Source: Desulfatibacillum sp. (lineage in GTDB: Bacteria; Desulfobacterota; Desulfobacteria; Desulfobacterales; Desulfatibacillaceae). Taken from it: a stretch of 64,000 nt of DNA. The translations under genes and the position numbers were made by a program. The stretch covers positions 21,698 through 85,697 of the forward strand of contig JAEINP010000017.1 in NCBI GenBank assembly GCA_016342355.1. Direction: 5' to 3'. The notes below the pieces were generated by a model. The model was not told where the DNA came from. It saw only the letters and a program-made list of their open reading frames with translations, and did no database searches. This document shows, piece by piece, positions 54,101-61,825 of this stretch (the first letter of the stretch is position 1; each line of letters opens with the position of its first letter).

Positions 54101-55126
54101 CCGGAACAAACGGATATTGATTCGGACGGTAGGGCCGACGCCTGCGACAATTGCGGGGCCATTTACAATCCGGGCCAGGAGGACGCCAACAATGACGGCA
54201 TTGGCAACGCCTGCCAGTCTGATGATGATGGCGACGGGCTTGATGATGAAGAGGATAACTGCCCTTTGGTTGCCAATGGGGACCAGACAGACACGGACGG
54301 TGACAGGCTTGGAAACGCCTGCGACCCGGATGATGACAATGACGGCCTGAATGATGACGTTGACAATTGTCCGTTGATCTTCAATTCGGATCAACTGAAC
54401 TTCGACGGCGACTCTTTGGGAAATGCCTGTGATCCGGATGACGATAATGACGGAATCGATAACCATGAAGACAACTGCCCATTGGCCTCCAATGCGGATC
54501 AGGCCGATTCGGACGGGGACGGACAGGGGAATGTGTGCGACAACTGCCCGGGCATATCCAACCCGGACCAGACGGACACCAACGGCGACGGTTGGGGCAA
54601 TGCCTGCCAGGAAGACGACGACGGAGACGGAATAGCCGACGAGGAGGATAACTGCCCGTTGATTGCCAATGCGGACCAAGCCGACTCGGATGGGGATAAT
54701 GTGGGAGACCTTTGCGACAATTGCCCAGGCGTTTTCAATTCCAACCGGGAGGACACGGATAATGACGGGTTTGGCGATGCCTGCGACAACTGCCCTGCCA
54801 TTGCTAACCCGGACCAGGCGGACAGGGACGGAGACAACACGGGCGACGTCTGCGACAACTGCCGTTACACACCCAACCCGGACCAGCAGGATACGGATGG
54901 AAACGGCACAGGCGACGCCTGCCCTGGCTTGCAATCCTGCGACGTTAACGGCAACGGGGAGCTGGATCTGGAAGACGCCATCATCTGCCTGCAAATAGCC
55001 ACTATCAATTATAACGGCGCCCTGATTCGGGATAACGCCCTGGGCGAGGACGGGGTTTTTGGCATGGAGGAAGCCCTGTACGTGCTCCAGGGCCTGTCCG
55101 GGCTAAGGGAAACAAAAATTGAATAA
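51101..55126 (+). CDS. Large exported protein with duplicated RCC1 and thrombospondin-type-3 modules and dockerin-like tail
   Basis: Protein of 1341 residues. A hydrophobic signal-like segment (SNIISFFLCVFFILGFVLPP) ends near AAD at about 42. RCC1-type repeats (HSLALKSDGAVWAWGRNEDG pattern) run at about 64-437. Three thrombospondin-3 repeats (DNCP-x3-NPDQ-x-D-x-D-x-DG) are at about 447-535. A second RCC1 block runs at about 546-928, and twelve more TSP3 repeats at about 937-1277. A dockerin-like pair of Ca loops (CDVNGNGELDLEDAIICLQI) ends the chain. The segment CPDDPFK-x3-PGISGCG opens both RCC1 blocks, so the module was duplicated. TSP3 repeats bind Ca. Function unknown; surface or secreted. 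Confidence 0.88.
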   Translation: MTSLTPIDKKPDHHFHMSNIISFFLCVFFILGFVLPPCGAADDLCPDDPFKTGPGISGCGHAEAMVAAGAAHSMALKSDGMVWVWGGNAFGQVGVEDGGQVLAPTQVEKSGGKVLSGVRIIAAGGYHSLAVTADGYVWAWGANESGQLGDGANASSYIPSQVKLLDGSLLFGVRAVAGGDCHSLAVKANGTVRAWGSNSYGQLGDGSVISSSNPVEVVMSDAHSLSGIQAVAGGYGHSLALKTDGTVWAWGGNKYGQLGDGETGSLSNPVQVIASADNPLTDVMAIAAGENFSLALKNDGTVWAWGWNYYGQLGNGTNEESHTAKQVIMPDQSPLSEVVAIAGTGMHALALKNDGAVWGWGYNAKGQLGNGDSTVSYYPVQASDISGAYAIAGGERHSLAIAGEGMVWAWGKNGDGQLGTGIADFVAHPVPLNVLLSGENFHCFSDEDGDSVDDEFLDNCPSIINPDQADADNDGIGNLCDNCPDSYNPLQEDSDGDSLSDACDNCPNKNNPGQEDADGDFLGDACDSCPDDPFKAEPGISGCGNAKAVLSAGRIHSLALKSDGAVWAWGRNEDGQIGDGSTIDKPNPVQVVMVDGSSFTGIQAIAAGCFHSLALKNDGAVWAWGGNYYGQLGSASTGRKRNPVQTVMTDGSLLIGIIAIVAGEYHSLALKSDGAVWAWGRNEHGQIGDGSTIDKPNPVQVVTADGSPLTGIIAIAAGEYHSLGLKNDGAVWAWGRNEDGQIGDGSTIDKPNPVQVVMADGSPFTGVQAIAARYRHTLALKNDGAVWAWGRNTLGQIGDGSTISKPNPVQVVMADGSPIADVKAIAAGCRHSLALKSDGAVWAWGYNRYGQLGDGETDSLSNPVQVIASEDNPLTDVMAIAAGDNFSLALKNDGAVWAWGWNYCGQLGIGDSDTASHPNPVNVILSKKNFHCFFDEDGDGLDDDLLDNCPSVPNPDQEDTDSDGVGGPCDNCPLIANPDQADADSDGIGDLCDNCPHNSNPEQTDIDSDGRADACDNCGAIYNPGQEDANNDGIGNACQSDDDGDGLDDEEDNCPLVANGDQTDTDGDRLGNACDPDDDNDGLNDDVDNCPLIFNSDQLNFDGDSLGNACDPDDDNDGIDNHEDNCPLASNADQADSDGDGQGNVCDNCPGISNPDQTDTNGDGWGNACQEDDDGDGIADEEDNCPLIANADQADSDGDNVGDLCDNCPGVFNSNREDTDNDGFGDACDNCPAIANPDQADRDGDNTGDVCDNCRYTPNPDQQDTDGNGTGDACPGLQSCDVNGNGELDLEDAIICLQIATINYNGALIRDNALGEDGVFGMEEALYVLQGLSGLRETKIE
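52780..53520 (+). repeat. Near-identical tandem repeats inside the RCC1 coding region
   Basis: Units of about 160-190 bases containing GACGGCGCCGTGTGGGCGTG recur four to five times with few changes, and more loosely across both RCC1 blocks. Such repeats can expand, shrink or convert by recombination. Confidence 0.7.
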
Positions 55127-55174
55127 GCAACTATTTGTTGGGTTGATTTAGGGCAACACCTCCATGATGCTAAA

Positions 55175-55216
55175 ACGGGCCGGGGAAATGGTTTTCCCCG
55201 GCCCGTTTGTTTTTTG
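55175..55216 (+). terminator. Rho-independent terminator of the RCC1-TSP3 gene
   Basis: ACGGGCCGGGGAAA with TTTTCCCCGGCCCGT is followed by TTGTTTTTT. The sequence from 55217 to 55413 holds no gene I can support. Confidence 0.85.
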
Positions 55217-55413
55217 GATAATGCTTCCATGTTGCCTTTATGGGCCGCCTTCCGTTCCCGGATTCAAAAATCATTCGGGGTCGCCCTTAATGCGCTTGGC
55301 GCCCTGCCACAAGTTCCCGGGGGCGCCCAAAAGACGACCGGCAGTCCGGTTTTGCTGAATCAGGAAAGGTTTTGTCCGTCACCCGAGCCTACGCCCCCTG
55401 CCCGGCGCCCTCT

Positions 55414-55989
55414 TCACCGGATGAAGAAAATATCCGGCAAATTCGCCCTCATGTCCTCCCAACCCACGAACTTTTGAAGACTCTCCAAAACAACAGGCGC
55501 CGGATCAGGCCATATCTCGGGAAAGTCCATTTCCCCGTCCTCCAGCGGCGGAAAGGCCAACTTCTCCTCTGGCGGACGAAATTGAGCCTCCACACCGGGC
55601 TTGTTCCCCCTGGAGTCAATCCTGTACCAACCGAATTCAGGCAGGTACGCCGCATTCAAACCATGGAGCGAAAATCCGTTTCCATCGTCCCGGCAAAGAC
55701 GCTGGTAGCAAAAACCTGCGGGAATGCTGTTGGCGCGGAGCAATGCGGCAAGCAGATGGCTTTTGGCGAAACACCACCCTGTACTGGCTTCCAGGACCTC
55801 GGAGGCCCGGCAAGTAGTTACCGGCGATTGGGCGTCTCCGCTATGCGAGATGGTATCGCGCACCCACTCAAAACAAATCCGGGCGATTTCCACCGGCCCG
55901 AAAGCATTTTTCCCTAAATCCCGGGCCTGCCTGAAAACCGCCGGAGCCCGCCAATCAATTATGTCCGTTGATCTAAGATAATAGTCCAT
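55414..55989 (-). CDS. Transglutaminase-like protein
   Basis: Protein of 191 residues of the transglutaminase-like (papain-fold) superfamily. The catalytic Cys is in EASTGWCFAKSHLLAALLRA (about residue 73), the His in GFSLHGLNAAY, and the Asp in GWYRIDSRGNK. Known members are peptidases or cross-linking enzymes; short single-domain forms like this are poorly characterised. The TetR stop is one base upstream of this start, so the two genes form a unit. It has no signal peptide and is likely cytoplasmic. Confidence 0.85.
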   Translation of the reverse strand: MDYYLRSTDIIDWRAPAVFRQARDLGKNAFGPVEIARICFEWVRDTISHSGDAQSPVTTCRASEVLEASTGWCFAKSHLLAALLRANSIPAGFCYQRLCRDDGNGFSLHGLNAAYLPEFGWYRIDSRGNKPGVEAQFRPPEEKLAFPPLEDGEMDFPEIWPDPAPVVLESLQKFVGWEDMRANLPDIFFIR

Positions 55990-55990
55990 A

Positions 55991-56782
55991 CTATTTCACA
56001 TTGGGGGTCTGGAATGTCACATCCCCCATGGCCAGGGCTTTTTCCACGTGGGGCCGAAACATGGTCACCAGGGTGCCCCTCACCCATTCCCGATATTCGG
56101 GAGAATCGAATTCCATGCGCATGACCTGCGCCTGACAGGTGGTGCCCACATACATGAAAAGCAGGGAGGTGAAGCTGTAGATAAGCCGATCCGCGTCCTC
56201 TTCGGAAATCCAGGCGGGAAACTTCTCCACAAAGGATTTGCGCACCTGGGCGAAGACTTCCGGGATGTAGTGGTATCCGGGGATTTCTTCAATATTGCCG
56301 GTCTGGGCCATGTTCTGGGTGAGAACGCCCAGGGTTTCCTGGTTGGAAAATGCGCTGTCCAGGGCCCTTCCGATAAACACTTCCATCCTGTCCATGGGCT
56401 CGATTTCCTCCAGGCCTGTGGTCAGGAGATCGTGGGTCACCTTGAACTCCTCGAACATCTGGCGGGCCACTTCTCCAAACAGGATCGCCTTGGTGGGGAA
56501 ATAATAATGGATCAGGGGATGATCAAAGCCCCCTTCCCGGGCGATCATGCGGATGCTGGCGGCATGGTAGGGATAGCGTGAAAACACCAGCCGGGCGGCT
56601 TCCAGGATCTTCTGGCGAGCCGCTTCCCCTTTGGCCACACCTTTGCGTTTTTTTTGGGCAAGGGCCTTGGTGGCGGAAAGGAGCTTGTTCTTGGCGGCTT
56701 CCCGCTTTTTTTTCAAACGGCCTTTGATGCCTGCATCGCCCTCAGCCTGCAGAATATTTGTCTGTTCATTTGTAGTATCCAT
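55991..56782 (-). CDS. TetR-family regulator with long basic N-terminal extension
   Basis: Protein of 263 residues. A Lys/Arg/Ala-rich tail occupies the first 52 or so residues (GRLKKKREAAKNKLLSATKA). The TetR helix-turn-helix follows at about 55-100 (AARQKILEAARLVFSRYPYH; IRMIAREGGFDHPLIHYYFP). The rest is the ligand domain. The extension is unusual in length and could add DNA contacts. It is co-transcribed with the transglutaminase-like gene; targets are unknown. Confidence 0.88.
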   Translation of the reverse strand: MDTTNEQTNILQAEGDAGIKGRLKKKREAAKNKLLSATKALAQKKRKGVAKGEAARQKILEAARLVFSRYPYHAASIRMIAREGGFDHPLIHYYFPTKAILFGEVARQMFEEFKVTHDLLTTGLEEIEPMDRMEVFIGRALDSAFSNQETLGVLTQNMAQTGNIEEIPGYHYIPEVFAQVRKSFVEKFPAWISEEDADRLIYSFTSLLFMYVGTTCQAQVMRMEFDSPEYREWVRGTLVTMFRPHVEKALAMGDVTFQTPNVK

Positions 56783-57148
56783 GATTATTTTCTAGTAACA
56801 TAGAGCAGGGATGTCAACCAAAACCTTTACCGGTCGTACAGAATCCCTGACACAATGCGTTATCCTCAGGCCTGATTTTTCCAAAATCTCGGGCGACTCA
56901 AGGCCACACTTTCAGAGAATTCCGGCCTGCGGAGACAAGGCAGAAATCCCTAAGCCCAAGGCCTGCGTCATAACTTTTTTAAGAAAATAGGGATTTGGAC
57001 TGAGATTCCGGCGGTTTTCAGGATTTTTTCACCCTCGCGCCCGGGGAGGGCCGGTTGTAAACACCATGGACAGCAGGCAAAAATTTCGTACGGGGATTGT
57101 TCCAAAGCACGCAGACAGTTTGCGCGCTGCAAGGGCCTAACCATACAA
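56783..57148. other. Intergenic region between TetR and tatA, no gene seen
   Basis: I see no supported ORF or RNA gene. AAATCCCTA (56944-56952) and TAGGGATTT (56988-56996) form 9-base inverted arms with a 35-base loop; significance is doubtful. The TetR promoter must lie in the left part. Confidence 0.4.
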
Positions 57149-57169
57149 GGCGCTCGTAAAACGGGCGCC
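57149..57169 (-). terminator. Possible tatA terminator hairpin
   Basis: GGCGCTCGT and ACGGGCGCC pair around AAA. Only a weak T-rich stretch follows on the minus strand, 29 bases after the tatA stop. Confidence 0.35.
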
Positions 57170-57197
57170 CTGGACTGTTTGGCATGGAGAAAGGAGT

Positions 57198-57386
57198 TTA
57201 TTCTTCTTCTTTCTTGTCGTCCTTATCGGTTTTGTCGTCAATTTCCTTTTTGGACGTTGCGTTTTTGAAATTGCGGATGCCCTTGCCAAGGCCGGCGCCG
57301 ATTTCGGGAATCTTTTTTCCGCCAAACAAAATAATCACAATGCCCAGAACAATCAATAGTTCCGTAGAGCCGATTCCACCCAACAT
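57198..57386 (-). CDS. tatA: Sec-independent translocase subunit TatA
   Basis: Protein of 62 residues: N-terminal membrane helix ([20 protein letters not shown]), the conserved F-G-x-K-K-I-P-E-I-G hinge, amphipathic helix, and an acidic/Lys tail of DK and E residues. TatA oligomers form the pore for folded, often cofactor-containing, exported proteins. GAGGAGG precedes the ATG. No tatB or tatC is adjacent. Confidence 0.92.
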   Translation of the reverse strand: MLGGIGSTELLIVLGIVIILFGGKKIPEIGAGLGKGIRNFKNATSKKEIDDKTDKDDKKEEE

Positions 57387-57491
57387 AATGTCCTCCTCGA
57401 AACAGACGCCTTTTTAACAGGCCTGTTCCTGAACATGAAATGCCTTTCAAGGTTAACCCGGACAACGCCCACGGCGTTCCCGAGAACTCAC

Positions 57492-57520
57492 TTATTACCA
57501 CCGGGTTAAAGGGGTGTCAA
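57492..57520 (-). promoter_or_regulatory. Sigma70-like promoter of tatA
   Basis: On the minus strand TTGACA (57515-57520) and TAATAA (57492-57497) are 17 bases apart, about 105 bases upstream of the tatA start. Confidence 0.7.
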
Positions 57521-57551
57521 TTATTTAGGGCATTTCTTTGGCTCACGGGAC

Positions 57552-57580
57552 TTGACACCAGGGGCTGGCTGGCATAAAAA
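57552..57580 (+). promoter_or_regulatory. Sigma70-like promoter of ileS
   Basis: TTGACA (57552-57557) and TAAAAA (57575-57580) are 17 bases apart. It points away from the tatA promoter 31 bases to its left. The leader of about 110 bases shows no T-box features I can recognise. Confidence 0.5.
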
Positions 57581-57697
57581 AAATGGTTCTTTATAAGAGT
57601 ACTGGCGGCGCCGACCCAGTGCGGCCCATCAAGCACCATAAATAAAGGTATCCCTTGAGATATCTTAAGCATACATTTAAAGGCCCCGGAGGATGTG

Positions 57698-60496
57698 ATG
57701 GATTACAAAAAAACCCTGAACCTGCCCCAAACCTCTTTTCCCATGAAGGCCAACCTTTCCCAAAAGGAACCCGCCATGCTGGAAAAATGGGACAAGGACG
57801 ACATGTACAATGCCTTGCGCAAAGAAGCCGCAGGACGCGAGCTGTTTATCCTGCACGACGGCCCTCCTTACGCCAACGGCAACATCCACATCGGGACCGC
57901 CCTGAACAAGATTTTGAAGGACATTATCGTCCGTTCAAGGAATATGGCCGGGTTTGACGCCATATACGTACCCGGCTGGGACTGCCATGGCCTGCCCATC
58001 GAACACAACGTGGACAAGGAACTGGGCAAAAAAAAGGAAGAAATGACCCAGGTCGAAATCCGCCAGCAATGCCGGAAATACGCCGAAGGCTTCATTGATA
58101 TCCAACGCAGCGAATTCAAGCGCCTGGGCGTCTGGGGCGAATGGAACAACCCCTACCTGACCATGGCCTATAAGTACGAGGCGGATATTGTGCGGGAATG
58201 CGGCAAATTCGCCGCTAACGGCGCACTCTTCCGCGGCAAAAAACCCGTGTACTGGTGCAACCGGTGCGGGACCGCCCTGGCCGAGGCCGAGGTGGAATAC
58301 GAAGACGTAAAAAGCCCTTCCATCTTCGTGAAATTCGCCGCTGGCGAAGATTTTTCCGCCGTAATCCCTGAAGTGGCGGGCAAAAAGGTCTTTGTGGTCA
58401 TCTGGACCACCACCCCCTGGACCCTCCCCGGCAACCTGGCTATCTGCCTCCATCCTGATTTCGAATACTCCGCCGTGGACGTGGGCGGGGATGAAGTGTT
58501 CATCCTGGCCACCGATCTGGTGGAATCCAACATGAAAAATTTCGGCATCGAGGACTACAAAATCCTGGCGACTTTCTCCTCCAGCATTCTGGAAAAGAAA
58601 ACCTGCCGCCATCCTTTTTACGATCGGGAATCCCTGCTGGTCATAGGCAACCACGTCACCCTGGAAGCAGGCACCGGATGCGTGCACACCGCCCCCGGCC
58701 ATGGCCGCGAGGACTACGAAGTTGGCCTTGCCTACGGCCTGGAGCCTTACTCCCCGGTCAACGACCAAGGTTGTTTTGATGAGGATGTGGAATTTTTCGC
58801 GGGCCAGTTTGTGTTCAAGGCCAACGTGAACGTCATCGCCAAGCTGGAGGAAACCGGCGCCCTGGTTCTTTCCCGGGGCATGGAGCACTCCTACCCCCAT
58901 TGCTGGCGCTGCAAGCAACCCGTCATCTTCCGGGCCACGCCCCAATGGTTTATTTCCATGGACAAAACCGGCCTGCGCAAGGCCGCCCTCAAGGAAATCG
59001 ATCAGGTAAAATGGGTTCCCCATTGGGGACGGGAACGGATTTACGGCATGATCGAAAACCGGCCCGACTGGTGCGTTTCACGCCAGCGTTCCTGGGGCGT
59101 GCCCATTGTGGCCTTTTATTGCGCCGATTGCGGCGAGTTGGTCCTGAACCCGGAAATCGTGGAGGGCGTCGCCAAAAAGGTGGAGGAACAAGGCGCGGAC
59201 GTTTGGTTTGCCGAAACCGCCGAAAACCTTCTGCCCCCTGGAACCAAATGTCCCAAATGCAATAGCGCCTCCTTTGAAAAGGAATCCGACATCCTGGACG
59301 TGTGGTTCGACTCCGGCGTGAGCCACGCAGCCGTGCTGGAAGCCCGGGACTACCTCCGCTGGCCTGCGGACATGTACCTGGAAGGCAGCGACCAGCATCG
59401 GGGCTGGTTCCACAGCTCCCTGCTGTCCGCCGTGGGCACCCGGGGCAAGGCGCCTTACAAGGCGGTTCTCACCCACGGATTCGTGGTGGACGCCAAAGGC
59501 AGAAAAATGTCCAAATCCGTGGGCAACGTCATCGCCCCGGGCAAGGTGATCAAGTCTCACGGCGCGGAAATCCTGCGCTTGTGGGTGTCCGCCTCCGACT
59601 ACCGGGACGACATCCGCATTTCCGACGAGATCCTCAAGCAACTTTCCGACGCGTACCGGCGTATCCGCAACACATGCCGCTTTATCCTGGGCAACCTGGG
59701 GGATTTTGATCCCAAAAAGGACGCCGTGGAAAAAGACATGATGCTGGAAATCGACCGGTACGCCATGCATCAGTTGCAACGGCTGACCCGCCGTTGCAGG
59801 GCCGCCTACGACGAATTCGAGTTCCACGTCATTTACCATGCCCTGCACAATTTCTGTTCCGTGGATCTTTCGGCCTTTTACCTGGATATCCTCAAGGACC
59901 GGCTGTATGTGTCCCCTCCCGGCTCCCAAGCCAGGAGAAGCGCCCAAACCGCGCTGCACATGATCATCGACACCATTGTCAAGCTCATGGCCCCGGTCCT
60001 TTCCTTTACCGCTGAAGAGGTGTGGGAATACATGCCCAAGGCGGAAGGCATGAAGGAAAGCGTACACCTGGAACAATTCCCCAAGGTGGACCCTGAATGG
60101 CAAAACGATAAACTGGCCGCCCAGTGGGACCTCATCCGCAAGGTGCGCAGCGACGTGACCAAGGCCCTGGAAGAAGCAAGGAACAAAAAAGTGGTGGGCC
60201 ATCCCCTGGATGCTTCCGTCACGCTCCATGTGGATCAGGACCTGTTCCAGGCCCTGGACGCCTACTCCCACGAATTGAGAAGGCTGTTCATCGTGTCCGA
60301 GGTCGTCCTTTCCCTGGAACCCGCGCCCGAGGAATCGTTCAAAAGCGAAACCCTGGCCCTGAGCGTAGTCGCCAAAGCCGCTCCCGGGGAAAAATGCGAA
60401 CGCTGCTGGGTGTATGACACCACGGTGGGGGAAGACCAGGAACAACCGACTGTTTGCCTTAGGTGCCGCGACGCCCTGACACATTTGGAATCCTAA
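57698..60496 (+). CDS. ileS: Isoleucyl-tRNA synthetase
   Basis: Protein of 932 residues. The ATG at 57698 is preferred over the GTG at 57695 because of spacing from GGAGG. Class I signatures: [15 protein letters not shown] (HIGH motif, about 60-70) and [11 protein letters not shown] (KMSKS). The CP1 editing domain lies between, with [11 protein letters not shown]. The Cys pairs CERCWVYD and CLRCRDAL form the C-terminal zinc site of the bacterial type. It charges tRNA-Ile and proofreads valine. It heads the ileS-lspA-lgt-holA run. Confidence 0.98.
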   Translation: MDYKKTLNLPQTSFPMKANLSQKEPAMLEKWDKDDMYNALRKEAAGRELFILHDGPPYANGNIHIGTALNKILKDIIVRSRNMAGFDAIYVPGWDCHGLPIEHNVDKELGKKKEEMTQVEIRQQCRKYAEGFIDIQRSEFKRLGVWGEWNNPYLTMAYKYEADIVRECGKFAANGALFRGKKPVYWCNRCGTALAEAEVEYEDVKSPSIFVKFAAGEDFSAVIPEVAGKKVFVVIWTTTPWTLPGNLAICLHPDFEYSAVDVGGDEVFILATDLVESNMKNFGIEDYKILATFSSSILEKKTCRHPFYDRESLLVIGNHVTLEAGTGCVHTAPGHGREDYEVGLAYGLEPYSPVNDQGCFDEDVEFFAGQFVFKANVNVIAKLEETGALVLSRGMEHSYPHCWRCKQPVIFRATPQWFISMDKTGLRKAALKEIDQVKWVPHWGRERIYGMIENRPDWCVSRQRSWGVPIVAFYCADCGELVLNPEIVEGVAKKVEEQGADVWFAETAENLLPPGTKCPKCNSASFEKESDILDVWFDSGVSHAAVLEARDYLRWPADMYLEGSDQHRGWFHSSLLSAVGTRGKAPYKAVLTHGFVVDAKGRKMSKSVGNVIAPGKVIKSHGAEILRLWVSASDYRDDIRISDEILKQLSDAYRRIRNTCRFILGNLGDFDPKKDAVEKDMMLEIDRYAMHQLQRLTRRCRAAYDEFEFHVIYHALHNFCSVDLSAFYLDILKDRLYVSPPGSQARRSAQTALHMIIDTIVKLMAPVLSFTAEEVWEYMPKAEGMKESVHLEQFPKVDPEWQNDKLAAQWDLIRKVRSDVTKALEEARNKKVVGHPLDASVTLHVDQDLFQALDAYSHELRRLFIVSEVVLSLEPAPEESFKSETLALSVVAKAAPGEKCERCWVYDTTVGEDQEQPTVCLRCRDALTHLES

Positions 60497-60516
60497 GCCA
60501 GGACCCGCGGAGATCT

Positions 60517-61032
60517 ATGGAAAACGTGGCCTTGAAAAAGTGGATCAGGTTTCTCGTTGTGGTCCTGCCGGTGGTGATCGCCGATCAGGGCGCCAAAATG
60601 CTGGCTGTGGGCCACATCGGGTTTGCCGAAAGCATTGAAATAATTCCCGGTTTTTTCTATCTCACCCACCTGTACAACACGGGCGGGGCTTTTGGCTTGG
60701 CAGCCCAAGCCGCTCCCTGGATACGCATTTTGCTGTTCCTGGTGGTTTCAGGCATTGCAGCCGTGATTGTGCTGATACTGTACAAAAAAACGCCCTATGA
60801 AAGCCGATGGTTTTCCCTGGCCCTGTGCCTGATTTTTTCCGGGGCCGTGGGCAACCTCATAGACCGCGTTTTCCGGGACGGCAGGGTTGTGGATTTTCTG
60901 GAAATTTATTTTCCCATGATTCCCATGAATCTCTTTAATCCATGGCCCCCCTTCAACATTGCCGATAGCGCCATCTCCGTAGGAGTGGCTGTCCTGACCT
61001 TGTATTTTATAACGGGCAAGGATCCCTTGTGA
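60517..61032 (+). CDS. lspA: Lipoprotein signal peptidase
   Basis: Protein of 171 residues; the ATG at 60517 follows GCGGAGAT, while the longer open frame overlaps ileS. Four membrane helices are visible. The two catalytic Asp motifs are GNLIDRVFRDGRVVDFLE and FNIADSAISVG. It removes signal peptides from prolipoproteins after Lgt acts. The ileS-lspA pairing is common in Proteobacteria. Confidence 0.96.
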   Translation: MENVALKKWIRFLVVVLPVVIADQGAKMLAVGHIGFAESIEIIPGFFYLTHLYNTGGAFGLAAQAAPWIRILLFLVVSGIAAVIVLILYKKTPYESRWFSLALCLIFSGAVGNLIDRVFRDGRVVDFLEIYFPMIPMNLFNPWPPFNIADSAISVGVAVLTLYFITGKDPL

Positions 61033-61057
61033 TCCTTGCCCATCCCGGGAGCCCCCC

Positions 61058-61825
61058 ATGCATCCTGTTCTGATCCAAATCGGACCGATCACTCTCCACA
61101 CCTATGGTTTCATGATCGCCGTGGGATTCCTCCTGGGCATGGCCCTGGCCACCCGGGAAGCCCGGTTGCAAGGGGAAGACCCCGAACGCATCATGGACCT
61201 GTGCTTTTACATGGTCCTCATCGGCGCGCTGTCTTCACGGGTTCCCTATATTATTTTCAACTGGCAGGAATTCGCCCCCAACCCTCTGGATATTCTAAAA
61301 ATCTGGAAAGGCGGGCTGGTATTTTACGGGGGCTTTATAGGCGCAGTGGGCGTGCTCGCCTACTTTGTACGCAAATACAGTCTCAATACCTGGAAGACCG
61401 TGGACATCCTGGCCCCTTCGGTGGCGCTAGGACACGCTTTTGGCCGGATCGGGTGTTTTTCGGCGGGCTGCTGCTACGGCAAACCCACCGAGCTGCCTTG
61501 GGCCGTCACCTTTTCCAACCCATTGAGTCTGGCGCCTCTCCACATCCCCCTGCACCCCACCCAGCTGTATTCGTCCCTGGGCCTGTTCGCCATTTTTGCG
61601 TTCCTGTTCTTTATTGTGCGGCCCCGCAAGACTTTTCACGGGCAGGTGTTCTGGACCTATCTTCTGGTTTATGCGGTTTTCAGGTTTTGCGTGGAGTTCC
61701 TGCGCGGCGATGACCGGGGCAGCTTTTTATTGGGTATCCTGTCCCCTTCCCAGGCCACGGCGTTTGTCATGGCGGGTCTGGCCTTGTTTTTTCTCCTTCG
61801 CCTGCGAAAACGGAAAATCACCTGA
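61058..61825 (+). CDS. lgt: Prolipoprotein diacylglyceryl transferase
   Basis: Protein of 255 residues with seven hydrophobic segments. Conserved motifs: HTYGFMIAVGFLLGM, the Lgt signature GHAFGRIGCFSAGCCYGKPT, HPTQLYSSLG, and RFCVEFLRGDDRG. It attaches diacylglycerol to the lipobox Cys, the step before LspA. Several lipoproteins in this window would be its substrates. Its stop overlaps the holA start by one base (TGATG). Confidence 0.97.
   Translation: MHPVLIQIGPITLHTYGFMIAVGFLLGMALATREARLQGEDPERIMDLCFYMVLIGALSSRVPYIIFNWQEFAPNPLDILKIWKGGLVFYGGFIGAVGVLAYFVRKYSLNTWKTVDILAPSVALGHAFGRIGCFSAGCCYGKPTELPWAVTFSNPLSLAPLHIPLHPTQLYSSLGLFAIFAFLFFIVRPRKTFHGQVFWTYLLVYAVFRFCVEFLRGDDRGSFLLGILSPSQATAFVMAGLALFFLLRLRKRKIT

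Noticed and set aside
53834..54994. 386-codon antisense frame with regular RV/VV repeats opposite the TSP3 region
   Set aside because: The repetition is the mirror of the DNCP/NPDQ repeats on the plus strand, not an independent protein.
57580..57697. Possible T-box riboswitch upstream of ileS
   Set aside because: I found no AGGGUGGNACCGCG-type antiterminator sequence or specifier-loop arrangement, and T-boxes are rare in this group.
59078..60484. 468-codon frame antisense to ileS
   Set aside because: Same cause as above; ileS is unquestionable and the antisense product resembles no family.
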